NCBI RefSeq assembly: GCF_900143205.1
Contig: NZ_FRDH01000003.1
Coordinates: 372,001 to 436,000, forward strand
DNA: 64,000 nucleotides
From: Butyrivibrio hungatei DSM 14810
GTDB lineage: Bacteria > Bacillota > Clostridia > Lachnospirales > Lachnospiraceae
Reading direction: 5' to 3'
A program made the translations under genes and the position numbers. Shown in pieces: positions 1-8,882 of the stretch. Within the stretch, counting starts at the first letter, position 1. Each line of letters opens with the position of its first letter. A model generated the notes under the pieces. It made no database searches and was not told where the DNA came from. It saw only the letters and a program-made list of their open reading frames with translations.

Positions 1-98
1 AAAAGGAATATGGCATGTCACCAAAAGAATTCCAGAACCTGTCAGCATTAAAGGTTATTTCATCGAGCCAAAATATTGCAATTACGGATACAAAATAA
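1..98 (+). CDS. AraC-type regulator, C-terminal tail (partial)
   Basis: An open frame runs in from the left edge and stops at 96-98. Its residues KEYGMSPKEFQNL resemble the last helix of AraC/XylS DNA-binding domains, where a G-x-S-P-x-(E/D)-(F/Y) turn follows the second helix-turn-helix. About 31 codons are visible, so the effector domain and specificity are unknown. The mgsA ribosome-binding site begins 25 bases later. Confidence 0.55.
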   Translation, partial: KEYGMSPKEFQNLSALKVISSSQNIAITDTK

Positions 99-133
99 GA
101 TAATAGAGTAATCATATCCAATAGGAGGCTCTT

Positions 134-610
134 ATGTCAGACACAATCACACTTACAATTCCAAGACAAAAGAATATCGCGCTTATTGCCCATGATGGCA
201 AAAAGGCTGAGCTTATAAAATGGTGCCAGGACAATGCAGAGACACTTAAAAAGCACTTCCTCTGCGGCACAGGCACAACAGCCAGAATGATCACAGATGC
301 AACAGATCTTCCTGTTCGCGGCTACAACTCAGGCCCACTAGGTGGTGACCAGCAGATTGGAGCCAAGATCGTAGAAGGCAAGATCGATCTTGTAGTATTC
401 TTCTCTGATCCGCTTACTGCTGCTCCTCATGATCCTGACGTTAAGGCTCTTATGAGAATTGCTCAGGTTTATGACATTCCATTTGCAAATAATAAAGCAA
501 CTGCTGATTTTCTTCTTCACTCCAGCTACATGGATGAAGAGTATGATCACGAGATCATCAACTTCAAGCAGAACATAGCTCAGAGAGCAGAAACACTTCC
601 AAACAAATAA
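134..610 (+). CDS. mgsA: Methylglyoxal synthase
   Basis: Converts dihydroxyacetone phosphate to methylglyoxal and phosphate, a cytoplasmic bypass of lower glycolysis used when phosphate is short or sugar is in excess. The 158-residue length is normal. Family motifs are all present: HDGKK (20-24), GTGTT (45-49), GPLGGDQQ (67-74) and PHDPDVKAL (98-106). Asp72, His99 and Asp102 match the catalytic residues known from E. coli (Asp71, His98, Asp101). A strong AGGAGG lies 7 bases before the ATG, and a hairpin terminator follows at 621. Confidence 0.96.
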   Translation: MSDTITLTIPRQKNIALIAHDGKKAELIKWCQDNAETLKKHFLCGTGTTARMITDATDLPVRGYNSGPLGGDQQIGAKIVEGKIDLVVFFSDPLTAAPHDPDVKALMRIAQVYDIPFANNKATADFLLHSSYMDEEYDHEIINFKQNIAQRAETLPNK

Positions 611-620
611 CTTAACCAAA

Positions 621-651
621 AAAGACTTGGGAATACTCTTCCCAAGTCTTT
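621..651. terminator. Bidirectional terminator between mgsA and the DUF4097 gene
   Basis: An 11-bp stem (AAAGACTTGGG / CCCAAGTCTTT) with a 9-base loop is flanked by A and T runs, so it can end both the mgsA transcript and the convergent minus-strand operon. Confidence 0.8.
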
Positions 652-669
652 TAATCTATATTAAAAAGA

Positions 670-1389
670 TCACTTGATCTCAACATCTCCAAGGCTGCAG
701 TTTACCATGATAGTTCCCTCGGTACCTGTTTGAACATAGGAACTGCTACTAGTATTTTTGCCTATCTTCACGGCCCCAAGGGATGCATTAGCTGAAATTG
801 AATAGTTCTCAAGGTCTTTTACCATATCGATCTCAACATCCCCAAGAGAGGCATCAATATCAATACTCTTGGCATCACAGCTATAGATCTTAACATTTCC
901 AAGTGCTGCATCTATATCAATATCTTCAGAAACAAGGCTCTGGGCCTCAAAGCTTCCAAGGTTATCATTTATGTGAACCTTCTTGGAATCAAGCTTTTGA
1001 AGAGTTACTTCACCGCAGGCAAGATTCAAACTAAAATCATCAAGCTTTATATCCTTTGGTAAAACGATAGTCATCTCATTACTCTGACTGTCGAACTTGG
1101 TGTTTTTGATCTTTGTATCAGGCTGCTTGATAGTAAGTGTCTTGCTGCCTTTGTCGTAAGTAACTGTAGGTTTAAGTCTCTCTGCGCCATAATAGGTTAT
1201 TGATGGAGCGCTGCCCTCTTCAATCTCTACATCCATAAGGGCTGCTTCAATGCTGATCTTTTGAACATCAGCGCCAAATTCATAATCTGCATTCACTTTC
1301 TTGTCATTTACACCCCCATGAACATAACAACCATAGATGATTGCACAAAGTGTGAGAGCCACAAGAACAAAAGAATAGATATGTCTCAT
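670..1389 (-). CDS. Membrane-anchored DUF4097-type beta-repeat protein
   Basis: A protein of 239 residues with one N-terminal hydrophobic segment (about 5-24) and then a repetitive beta-rich domain. Short recurring units of the type SLGDVEI, SLGAVKI and CSLGDVEIK are typical of the DUF4097 putative-adhesin beta-helix fold. It would sit outside the membrane with its N-terminus as anchor. It is the last gene of the padR-HAAS-DUF4097 operon, a recurring Firmicutes arrangement linked to envelope stress. Its ligand is unknown. Confidence 0.75.
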   Translation of the reverse strand: MRHIYSFVLVALTLCAIIYGCYVHGGVNDKKVNADYEFGADVQKISIEAALMDVEIEEGSAPSITYYGAERLKPTVTYDKGSKTLTIKQPDTKIKNTKFDSQSNEMTIVLPKDIKLDDFSLNLACGEVTLQKLDSKKVHINDNLGSFEAQSLVSEDIDIDAALGNVKIYSCDAKSIDIDASLGDVEIDMVKDLENYSISANASLGAVKIGKNTSSSSYVQTGTEGTIMVNCSLGDVEIK

Positions 1390-1401
1390 AATATTTCCTC
1401 C

Positions 1402-2406
1402 TTACTTCTTAAGAAAAATTTCAGTAAGTGGCTTACGTAAAATGCCTGCTATAGGCCAGATAAGCCATGTTGAGCCCCAGTTAAATGATGTAAAGCTAAG
1501 GATAAGGTAGATAGCAAGTACTGTCTTCCAATAGTCCTTCATAAGGATTTCTGCTGCACGGCTTACATATTCTTTCTTTACTTTCTTGACTGGCTCATAG
1601 TTGCCTGCAACTGTAGTTGTATCATTAAGAGAAAGGAGCTTGTCAAAAGCTGCATCCTTGGCTCCTGAGAACATGATAAAGAATACACCGATACCAGCTC
1701 CGATGAAGATAAGTGCTGGAGCAAATCCTTCAGTAATGATGCTAAATGATGAACCAAGAATTGTATCTAAAATGATCACTGGAAGGAAGCTGATACTACA
1801 AAGCACGATTCCAAGTGTTCTAAGAACAAGCTTATAAGACTGACTGTCTTCCTTTTCCCTTGCAAGATACTCAGCTGTTGAATAGCTGATCGTGCAAAGC
1901 TCTTTGTCCAAAAACTTCCAATCACGCATAAGGAATGATGCGATCATGAAGAGGCTGATACCTGCTGCTATGCAGATAAAGAGTAAAATTACACCGATAA
2001 GTTCAATTGCATCAATTCCTACTGCATTGCCAATTGATCCGAAAATGATAGGTCCAATAGGTGAAAAGATGCAGAGCAGGATTCCAAGGGAATTGAAAAA
2101 TCTGCGACGTGCTGAATCAGCAATATAATTGTCACATTCATTCTGGCTGATAAGTCTTCTATCAGTTGTCTCCATCTCAGAAACCACGTTGTTGATTCCA
2201 AGGCTCTCAGAGATCTCATCAAGATTTCCAAACTCTGAAATTACAATGGCGATTGCCTCATTCTCAGGCTTTCCCTCACCAATAAGCTCTGTAAACTTAT
2301 CTTCCATCATTGAATAAAGCTCATCTTTTGCTTTTTTAACTTCAAGAGTATTTGGAAGATTAGCAAACATTGTCTCAAGATAATTCTTAATCGTTTCCAT
2401 AATCAC
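1402..2406 (-). CDS. HAAS-domain (permease-prefix/DUF1700-like) membrane protein
   Basis: The cytoplasmic N-terminus (1-75) is a helical HAAS-type domain: acidic, with the pattern LxxMFANLP...EFGNLDEIxESLG. It is followed by four or more transmembrane helices (about 105-160 and 195-250) and a hydrophobic C-terminal pair. Family members pair with PadR regulators and DUF4097 proteins in Firmicutes, where they are thought to transmit envelope signals. The GTG start overlaps the padR stop by 2 bases, showing translational coupling. A second possible start is the ATG two codons later. Confidence 0.75.
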   Translation of the reverse strand: MIMETIKNYLETMFANLPNTLEVKKAKDELYSMMEDKFTELIGEGKPENEAIAIVISEFGNLDEISESLGINNVVSEMETTDRRLISQNECDNYIADSARRRFFNSLGILLCIFSPIGPIIFGSIGNAVGIDAIELIGVILLFICIAAGISLFMIASFLMRDWKFLDKELCTISYSTAEYLAREKEDSQSYKLVLRTLGIVLCSISFLPVIILDTILGSSFSIITEGFAPALIFIGAGIGVFFIMFSGAKDAAFDKLLSLNDTTTVAGNYEPVKKVKKEYVSRAAEILMKDYWKTVLAIYLILSFTSFNWGSTWLIWPIAGILRKPLTEIFLKK

Positions 2407-2738
2407 TGTTCTCCTCTAATAAAATGTTCGACGACTTCTTTCGTCAAGTGCCATTCCTGGCATTTTTCCTCATAATACTTTTTGCCGAGTTCTGTAATCT
2501 TGTAGTAGGTTCTCTTCTTGCCATTCTCTGCACTTTGTGAATAGGATTCAACGTATCCGTTCTTTTCCATTCTGGTGAATGCAGAATAAAGAGTTGTCTC
2601 TTTGATAATATATTTATCCTCCGAAAGTGCCCTTATCTTCTTGGATATATCGTATCCATATGAGGGCTCATCAAGGAGTATAAATAATATGATCGTGTCA
2701 TTGTATCCGCGAATTACATCGCTACTGATTTCAATCAT
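2403..2738 (-). CDS. PadR-family transcriptional repressor
   Basis: A winged-helix regulator of 111 residues from the chosen ATG. It shows the PadR pattern LLDEPSYGYDISKKIR, then TTLYSAFTRMEKNGYVES for the recognition helix and wing, and GKKRTYYKITELGKKYY. An in-frame TTG at 2768 would add ten residues, but GGGAG lies about 10 bases before the ATG at 2738, which is therefore preferred. It is first in a three-gene operon and very probably represses its own promoter through the three dyads at 2789-2874. Confidence 0.88.
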   Translation of the reverse strand: MIEISSDVIRGYNDTIILFILLDEPSYGYDISKKIRALSEDKYIIKETTLYSAFTRMEKNGYVESYSQSAENGKKRTYYKITELGKKYYEEKCQEWHLTKEVVEHFIRGEQ

Positions 2739-2788
2739 CCATGAATCACTCCCTTTCTCTATATTCAATTGATCAATTTCAATATAAT

Positions 2789-2874
2789 ATACTTCGTCTG
2801 TAGTACTACGTTTATCATACTACGTCAGTCGTACTATATCTGATGAAGTAAATATACTACGGCTGTCATAGTAT
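2789..2874. promoter_or_regulatory. Triple operator of the PadR regulator (three 21-bp dyads)
   Basis: Three imperfect palindromes share one design, an 8-base half-site, 5 bases, then the mirrored half-site. 2789-2809 is ATACTTCG, TCTGT, AGTACTAC. 2817-2837 is ATACTACG, TCAGT, CGTACTAT. 2854-2874 is ATACTACG, GCTGT, CATAGTAT. The third lies between the -35 and -10 hexamers; the other two are in the untranslated leader. That these bind the adjacent PadR protein is inferred. Confidence 0.7.
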
Positions 2875-2879
2875 GTCAA
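2851..2879 (-). promoter_or_regulatory. padR operon promoter
   Basis: The minus strand shows a perfect TTGACA (2879-2874), a 17-base spacer and TATATT (2856-2851). Transcription would start near 2844, leaving a leader of about 100 bases before the padR ATG. One PadR-type dyad fills the spacer exactly. Confidence 0.75.
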
Positions 2880-2934
2880 TAACTTTTTCAAAAATTTTTT
2901 TACTATTTTTTGATAATAGCAAAAAGCCGCAGAA

Positions 2935-2979
2935 AATAAGGGCTTACAGCCATCTATCTGGTTGTAAGCCCTGCTTATT
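2935..2979 (-). terminator. Terminator after the LUD gene
   Basis: A hairpin with GGCTTACA (2941-2948) paired to TGTAAGCC (2963-2970), extended by AATAAG/CTTATT. A T-rich tract follows on the minus strand. It separates the LUD transcript from the padR promoter. Confidence 0.7.
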
Positions 2980-3002
2980 ATCAATTATTTAGTAAAAGAA
3001 AT

Positions 3003-3632
3003 TTAGAATCCGAGGTTGTCATTAACTAAGATCACATGGATACGATCTACGTGACGTGAGAATCTTGTAATAAGGAACTGGCAGCAGATCGTGTCTGGAG
3101 ATTTGCAGTTCATACAAGAACCAGTCTTGGTACATGGAGTGTTAAGTCCAAATCTCTGAGCATTTATAGGTGCTGCTACGTTTCTGGCACGCTTCATTGC
3201 TGCATCAACGTCTGGACAAACCTTATTCATGCCAACTATTGCTACAACATGCTTTGGTCCCTGGGCAATTGCTGATACTCTGTTAGCGTTGCCATCAATG
3301 TTGACCATTACGCCATCTTCTGTGATCGCATTGGCACTTGTAAGGAAGTAATCAGCATCATAGGCTGCAAGCATAGCTGCTCTCTTATCCTCTGCCTTAT
3401 CTCTATCGATAAAGTTATAGTTCCCATTCTTAAGAGCATCTACAAGTCCAATCTCATGAGCTGACATTGCACCGCCCATAGTTACTGATGAAGACTCAGG
3501 AATGATCTCAAGAGCAATCTTTAAAGCCTCTTCTTTAGTAGCTGCGTAGTAGCCCTTCATGTTTCTTGACTCAATTCCCTTGATAACCTGCTGTGCCAGC
3601 AGCTGGTTACGTTTAACAATATTTTCGTTCAT
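3003..3632 (-). CDS. LUD-domain protein (LutC/YkgG-like)
   Basis: A cytoplasmic protein of 209 residues with the LUD-fold pattern SSVTMGGAMSAHEIGL, DYFLTSANAITEDG and NRVSAIAQGPKHVVAIVG. It ends in a cysteine cluster (CTKTGSC, MNC, TICC) seen in many stand-alone clostridial LUD proteins, which may bind metal or an iron-sulfur centre. LutC-type relatives take part in lactate oxidation, but no lutA or lutB partner is nearby, so the substrate is open. AGGAGG sits 6 bases before the chosen ATG; an upstream ATG at 3662 lacks such a site. Confidence 0.8.
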   Translation of the reverse strand: MNENIVKRNQLLAQQVIKGIESRNMKGYYAATKEEALKIALEIIPESSSVTMGGAMSAHEIGLVDALKNGNYNFIDRDKAEDKRAAMLAAYDADYFLTSANAITEDGVMVNIDGNANRVSAIAQGPKHVVAIVGMNKVCPDVDAAMKRARNVAAPINAQRFGLNTPCTKTGSCMNCKSPDTICCQFLITRFSRHVDRIHVILVNDNLGF

Positions 3633-3705
3633 AGAAACCTCCTCTAAGCATGCACATTTCAAATGTTTTTATAATTATACATTCAAATTAGATAGTGCAC
3701 AATCT

Positions 3706-4575
3706 TTATTTAGAAAAGGTCCATCCGATAGTCTCTGTGAATGCTCTTGTTATTGCATCTGATGGCTGACCAAATGCTCCAAGTATCAGAGCTACAGCCG
3801 CAAATAAAGGAATCATCATAAGTATTGCAATGATAGGCCATGCAAGCGGAGTATTAAGTGCTTCCTCAAGAGCTGTTCCGATACCTTCCTGATCAAGTAC
3901 AGGTCTTTGTGCCATAACTATCTTCCATTCGTGTATCTTTTCGATGATGGCTCTCGCAGTTATCATGATCCAGCACGCAGGAAGAATGTAAATATATTGA
4001 AAAAAGACTGTGGGAGCAACTTCATATGATGGCTGGATCTGTATTGTTAACATCATAAGAACTATATCGCCTATGTACATAGCTGACATGGCTAAGATAG
4101 CGACCATTGGTGCCATTTTTGTCATTGGAATATATTCAAGAATGATGTACCCTAAAATACTCAAGCAAAGAAATGTCACCACAGTAGGGAGAGTATCAAT
4201 ATTCACAGGATAATAAGGTATTACACCAGCTCTTTCACCGGTAAAATACCAAGTCACTCCGTCAGTCAAAAACAGAATTCCCGATAATTCCAATGCCGTT
4301 CCCAAAACAAATACCAGAAGATCTATTCTTTTTTCTCCCCTTAATCCTTTGTTAAATGACTCTGTGATAAGAAAAGTCATCTCAAAGATCACGAAACAAA
4401 GTGGTATTCCTATGAGAAATACGCTAAACAAAAAAAGCTCCGTTTGTCTTGTCATGATCCTATACATATCTTCAAATGAAGCATAAAAGACCACATTTCC
4501 AAGGGTAAAAGCAAGCATCAAAAATGTAATAATAGGTAATCTAAAGATTTTTATCTGTTCTCGTTCTTTATTCAA
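3706..4575 (-). CDS. Polytopic membrane protein of unknown function
   Basis: A protein of 289 residues with about seven hydrophobic segments and no catalytic motif that I recognise. A short basic N-terminus (NKEREQIKIFR) precedes the first helix, and a charged loop (KIHEWKIVMAQ) separates the last two helical groups. It ends 74 bases before the LUD start with no clear terminator between, so the two may be co-transcribed. No function is assigned. Confidence 0.6.
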   Translation of the reverse strand: MNKEREQIKIFRLPIITFLMLAFTLGNVVFYASFEDMYRIMTRQTELFLFSVFLIGIPLCFVIFEMTFLITESFNKGLRGEKRIDLLVFVLGTALELSGILFLTDGVTWYFTGERAGVIPYYPVNIDTLPTVVTFLCLSILGYIILEYIPMTKMAPMVAILAMSAMYIGDIVLMMLTIQIQPSYEVAPTVFFQYIYILPACWIMITARAIIEKIHEWKIVMAQRPVLDQEGIGTALEEALNTPLAWPIIAILMMIPLFAAVALILGAFGQPSDAITRAFTETIGWTFSK

Positions 4576-4661
4576 AGTTCTTTCTCCTTGAAAATTCTAA
4601 GTGTTCACATAAATCAACACACACTTAAAAAAGTATATGTTGCAGGCCAGAAAAAAGCAAA

Positions 4662-4688
4662 AAGGAACGCCTTTTTGGGGCGTCCCTT
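4662..4688 (-). terminator. Terminator of the Bce/esterase operon
   Basis: On the minus strand the stem AAGGGACGCC / GGCGTTCCTT (one G-U pair) has a 7-base loop and is followed by a T-rich run. Confidence 0.8.
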
Positions 4689-4698
4689 GATTTATTTA

Positions 4699-5988
4699 TT
4701 AGTACTGAGGTACTGTGGCATGTACCTGATAGTAAAAGATCATTCCATCATAGAGATCCACAGGTGCCATCTCTGTTCTGTAGGCTGAGTGGTAGATATA
4801 ATAGATGCCTGTAAAGCCCTCTCCTACAGTTCCCATTGAGACTGGTGAATGGACAAGATCATAAACTTTTTTGTCCGTTTCAGGCGAAATAGTTTCAAAA
4901 TCAAGATAGAATTTCTTATCCTTCATGTACTTTGCCTGATAAGCTATTGGATCAGCTGTTGTAACATAATAGTCTTTTCTCTGATACTCCTCAGTTGTGA
5001 TGCTAAGTACACTGATATTGGCCTTACCCTTAAAGAAATCTGTTCCAAGGCTGTAGTATTCATCTCCATACTTTTCCTTGAGAATATGTCCCATAGTAGT
5101 AGGCATCATGGAACTATGTGGCGCTTTTGAAATATGACCATCATGGGCAGCAAGCATCACTTTGCCGCTTCCAACCTTCTTTTCGCGTTCAAGGATCCAT
5201 GTAACGTTGTCAGCCATAGCCTTATCTCTGTATCCATACATATCCATTCCTTCAGCAAAGACATAATCTACAGTAGATTCAATGTTTTCAGTTACTTTAG
5301 CTGCAATAACATCTTTTGTCTCAACTGCTTTTCTGATCTCAGAAAGCTCCGCCTTGATCTTCTCAGCATCTTCTTTGGTTATCTGCTCTGTTCTTTCTTC
5401 ATCCACAAAGTAGTCAAGGCTTGTTGTATCTATTCCTGTAATGCCATTTTCTTCCATGTAGTTTTTCAGAAAATCTACACCCTTTTCTGGATTCTGCATA
5501 TCAAAACCATAGAATCTAAGGCTCTTTTCCTTTGGAACTGACAAATTGTACTCTCTCATCCAGTCAAGGATCCTGGCCATTTCTGCTGTATGATAGATTT
5601 TAAAGCTCATATTGTTTACGATATCTCTTGCATTTCCTTCGCCGCCCTGGATGAATTCGTTAGCTTCAAGGCAGTCAGCAAAGTCCGCTTCAAGTGCAAA
5701 GGCTGTAAAGCCATTTTCTTCTACAAGCTTTTTTAACATCTCAAGCTTAAGTGTCTGAAACTCTGAGCTTCCGTGAGTTGCCTCGCCAACGCCTACGATC
5801 TTAACGCTATCAGAAATCTCTATATCATCAAAAGTCTTTGCACTATTCACAACATCTTTTATCTTGTGACTAGCAAGAACTGTCTTGTAATTAAGGGCTA
5901 TAACTGCTGCCAAAGAGCCTACTAAAACTATCGTAAGTATGATTGCAAGAATAACCTTGCAGATTTTTTTGAACACTTTCATTTTCAT
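4699..5988 (-). CDS. Membrane-anchored erythromycin-esterase-like hydrolase
   Basis: A protein of 429 residues. One N-terminal hydrophobic helix (about 9-33) is followed by an extracytoplasmic erythromycin-esterase-like domain. VGVGEATHGSSEF holds the Glu69/His72 pair, FALEADF holds Glu100, and MLAAHDGHISK holds the second active-site histidine. True Ere enzymes open the macrolide ring; most family members have unknown esters as substrates. The ATG overlaps the stop of the upstream FtsX-type permease by 4 bases, so it is translationally coupled to the Bce-type exporter. Activity on macrolides is not implied by sequence alone. Confidence 0.8.
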   Translation of the reverse strand: MKMKVFKKICKVILAIILTIVLVGSLAAVIALNYKTVLASHKIKDVVNSAKTFDDIEISDSVKIVGVGEATHGSSEFQTLKLEMLKKLVEENGFTAFALEADFADCLEANEFIQGGEGNARDIVNNMSFKIYHTAEMARILDWMREYNLSVPKEKSLRFYGFDMQNPEKGVDFLKNYMEENGITGIDTTSLDYFVDEERTEQITKEDAEKIKAELSEIRKAVETKDVIAAKVTENIESTVDYVFAEGMDMYGYRDKAMADNVTWILEREKKVGSGKVMLAAHDGHISKAPHSSMMPTTMGHILKEKYGDEYYSLGTDFFKGKANISVLSITTEEYQRKDYYVTTADPIAYQAKYMKDKKFYLDFETISPETDKKVYDLVHSPVSMGTVGEGFTGIYYIYHSAYRTEMAPVDLYDGMIFYYQVHATVPQY

Positions 5989-7988
5989 GCTTCCTTCCCA
6001 TAAACTATGTTGTAATACTGTTTGGATGTAATGTTATAAACAAGTGTGTATACCCCAAGGAATATAAGGCTCACAACTATGATTGCGAGATTAAAGGTAA
6101 GTGTATCCACATAGAGGATCATTCCCAAAAAGAGTCTTATTATCTTACTTGCGACTATCATATGGATGATTGCTGTTGCCACAGGTAAAAAGAACATGAG
6201 CATTACCTGACTCTTTATTACGCCCTTAGCTTCCCTCTCGGAAAGACCTGCATTTGACAGGATCTCAAATCTCTTTTTATCTTCAAAGCCTTCTGACATC
6301 TGCTTGTAGAAGATGATCATTACTGTTGCAATGAGGAAAAGAGCTGCAAGGAAGATTCCAACAAAGAAGATCCCGCCATAGATACTGTAAAAAGTGCTTC
6401 TTTCATCTTCCTTATAAGTTACACTGGCTTCAAATGGGGCCTTTATGATAGTATCTTTCAATATGCCGATCTGCTCATAGCTTGTTTCTTTTGACACATT
6501 GAATCCTACGTAAACCTGGTCAAATCCTACAAAGCTCTCTGGATTCTGAGAAAGAAGCTTTTCCTTTTCTGCATTATCTGCAATAACTATTATCTCTTCA
6601 TCAAAAAGAGACATTGATGGGTCGAATACTTCTTCAAGACATTTAGATGAGATCTTCTTTTTGATCTTATAATCTGAACCGTATATATTTAAATTCTCAC
6701 CGGCCTTTACCTTGGCACCCGCACTGTATCTAAGGATCTCTCCGGCGTCCAAAGTCTCTTTTTGTCCGGTGTAAAGATTATACTCATCAAGTGTCAGGAC
6801 ATATAAAACTCTCATAGAAGTAAAGTCGTAGCTTCCCTTTGTATAGCACTCAATACTTCCATCTGCTGAAACATTGCAGATATCCATATAGTACTTTCTG
6901 ACAATTCTGTCAGAGTCGCTTATTCCTGCCTCTTTTACTGCTTTTGTGACAACTGCGTCATATTCATCAAGGGTAACACCTTCATCATTCATAGCATGTA
7001 ATACAACATCTCTTCTAAACATAGAGTTGATATTCTGCTCACCTAGCATAAAAAGAGCAGTTGAACAAACCAAAAGAAGAATAACTCCGGTAGATAAGAT
7101 GCAGATAGATGCAAGACCTGCTGCGTTGTGCTTCATTCTGTACATCAGATTTGAAACACTGATAAAATGCTTTGTCTGGTAATAGTACTTTTTGTTTCTC
7201 TTAAGCAGCTTTAAAACAAAGATACTGCCTGCAATGAAAAGAGCATAGGTTGCGATAGTTACAAGGATCATTGCCTTAAAGAGATTTCCAAGAGCAACAA
7301 ATGTGTTGTCTGTAGAAAGAGCTATCATGTAGCCAAGTAAAAGTGTGATAGTTCCAATGATCAAAAGTATGTATTTTACCTTTGGCTCTTTTTCACCGAT
7401 ATTGTCACTTTTTAAAAGCTCTATTGGGTTGCCAAGTCTTATTGTAAGAAGGTTGTGGATAAGGCAAATTCCAAAAACAATCGCAAAAAAGATCACTGTA
7501 AACATTGTCCCTCTAAGTGAAAAATCCATTCCACTTACAAATGGCTGTTTGATGATCCTGTAGAGCCAAAGGACCATGAGCTTATTCATGAATGCTCCAG
7601 CTACTACGCCTAGAACTATTGATGAAGTGCTTATGATAAGACTCTCAAGAGCCATTACTGTTGAGACGTTTTTTCTGCTAAGTCCCAAAACTCCATATAG
7701 TCCTATTTCTTTTTTGTATCCCTTCATTACAAACTGATTGCCGTAAAATAGGAAGATCACTGCAAAAATTCCAACTACAATAGAACCGATAGAAACAAAC
7801 ATAACGATATTATTGGCTCCCTTAAATACGGCTACTCCGTCCCTCATGATGTACTTACTATCAATAAGGGATAACAAGATGTGCATAACCATTACTGTAA
7901 AGGCACTTGCAAGTATGTAAGGAAGCACTGCCTTTTTGTTATTTTTGAGTCCCGTAAGAGCAAGGTTTCCCAGAAGATTATGATTCAC
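5985..7988 (-). CDS. Bce-type ABC transporter permease (FtsX-like)
   Basis: A permease of 667 residues with the BceB layout: about ten transmembrane helices, a large extracellular region (about 310-530) between helices 7 and 8, and FtsX-like modules at both ends. FYGNQFVMKGYKKEIGLYGVLGLSRK and FYKQMSEGFEDKKRFEILSNAGLS are the characteristic coupling-loop segments. BceAB systems sense cell-wall-active peptides and free their lipid targets. The gene overlaps the ATPase gene by 11 bases. Confidence 0.9.
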   Translation of the reverse strand: MNHNLLGNLALTGLKNNKKAVLPYILASAFTVMVMHILLSLIDSKYIMRDGVAVFKGANNIVMFVSIGSIVVGIFAVIFLFYGNQFVMKGYKKEIGLYGVLGLSRKNVSTVMALESLIISTSSIVLGVVAGAFMNKLMVLWLYRIIKQPFVSGMDFSLRGTMFTVIFFAIVFGICLIHNLLTIRLGNPIELLKSDNIGEKEPKVKYILLIIGTITLLLGYMIALSTDNTFVALGNLFKAMILVTIATYALFIAGSIFVLKLLKRNKKYYYQTKHFISVSNLMYRMKHNAAGLASICILSTGVILLLVCSTALFMLGEQNINSMFRRDVVLHAMNDEGVTLDEYDAVVTKAVKEAGISDSDRIVRKYYMDICNVSADGSIECYTKGSYDFTSMRVLYVLTLDEYNLYTGQKETLDAGEILRYSAGAKVKAGENLNIYGSDYKIKKKISSKCLEEVFDPSMSLFDEEIIVIADNAEKEKLLSQNPESFVGFDQVYVGFNVSKETSYEQIGILKDTIIKAPFEASVTYKEDERSTFYSIYGGIFFVGIFLAALFLIATVMIIFYKQMSEGFEDKKRFEILSNAGLSEREAKGVIKSQVMLMFFLPVATAIIHMIVASKIIRLFLGMILYVDTLTFNLAIIVVSLIFLGVYTLVYNITSKQYYNIVYGKEA

Positions 7989-8748
7989 TGTCCTCTCCTC
8001 CTCTCATGAGTACTGTGACTGACTCGCAGATCTTATCAAGCATCTCGCTTCTGCTCATCTGTCCCCTGTAGATCTGGTGGAACACTTCGCCGTCTCTGAT
8101 GAACATAACTCTGTCTGCGTAGCTTGCAGCTACATTACTATGAGTAACCATAAGGATTGTCTGACCACTCTTGTGAATGTCTCTGAGTTGATGCATAAGG
8201 TTTGTTGCAGCCTTGGAATCAAGTGCTCCTGTTGGCTCATCAGCAAGAAGTATCTGAGGATTTGTGATAAGCGCTCTAGCAACTGCTGTTCTTTGCTTCT
8301 GTCCGCCTGATACCTCATATGGGTACTTGTGTAGAAGCTGCTCAATTCCAAGCTCTTTTACCAGAGGAGCAACCTTGGCATCCATTGTCTTATAATCTTC
8401 ACCTGCAAGAACCAGTGGAAGCTTGATGTTATCTTCGATAGTGAAATTATCAAGAAGGTTGAAATCCTGGAAGATGAATCCCAGGTTGTTACGTCTCATG
8501 ATAGCTCTCTCTCCATCCTTAAGAGCTGAGAAATCTTTACCATCTACAAGAACCTTACCTGCTGTTGGCACATCAAGACTTGCAAGGATATTTAAAAGAG
8601 TTGTCTTACCACTTCCTGACTCTCCCATGATCGCTACAAATTCGCCCTTCTCAACGCTAAAGTGAACATCCTTAAGAGCTGTAACTGAGTTTGTTCCCAT
8701 TTTTGTCTTATATATCTTTTTTACGTGATTAACTTCTAAGACTGGCAT
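7978..8748 (-). CDS. Bce-type ABC transporter ATPase
   Basis: A MacB/BceA-class ATPase of 256 residues. It shows Walker A GESGSGKTT, Q-loop FIFQDFNLL, signature VSGGQKQRTAVARAL, Walker B ILLADEPTGALD and H-loop VTHS. It energises the FtsX-type permease encoded next. GGAGG lies 8 bases before the ATG. A terminator hairpin separates it from the kinase gene, so the transporter pair probably also has its own, regulator-dependent promoter in 8749-8835. Confidence 0.93.
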   Translation of the reverse strand: MPVLEVNHVKKIYKTKMGTNSVTALKDVHFSVEKGEFVAIMGESGSGKTTLLNILASLDVPTAGKVLVDGKDFSALKDGERAIMRRNNLGFIFQDFNLLDNFTIEDNIKLPLVLAGEDYKTMDAKVAPLVKELGIEQLLHKYPYEVSGGQKQRTAVARALITNPQILLADEPTGALDSKAATNLMHQLRDIHKSGQTILMVTHSNVAASYADRVMFIRDGEVFHQIYRGQMSRSEMLDKICESVTVLMRGGEDSES

Positions 8749-8835
8749 TTTAATTCCTCCCTGTCGGTTTTCTATTTGATTTCACGGGCTCTCGCCCTTG
8801 TTTTCATCTCTTGACAATAACAAGGATAACAAAAA

Positions 8836-8872
8836 AGGAAATGCCCCGCCTTTTAATTGGCTTACATTTCCT
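8836..8872 (-). terminator. Hairpin terminator between kinase and ABC genes
   Basis: The stem AGGAAATG / CATTTCCT is followed on the minus strand by a run of seven T. It splits the regulator/kinase pair from the transporter pair. Confidence 0.7.
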
Positions 8873-8882
8873 CTTAGTAATC

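Noticed and set aside
4588-4788. Plus-strand frames opposite the esterase, kinase and ribosomal genes
   Set aside because: They lie antisense to well-supported genes, lack ribosome-binding sites and show no family pattern.
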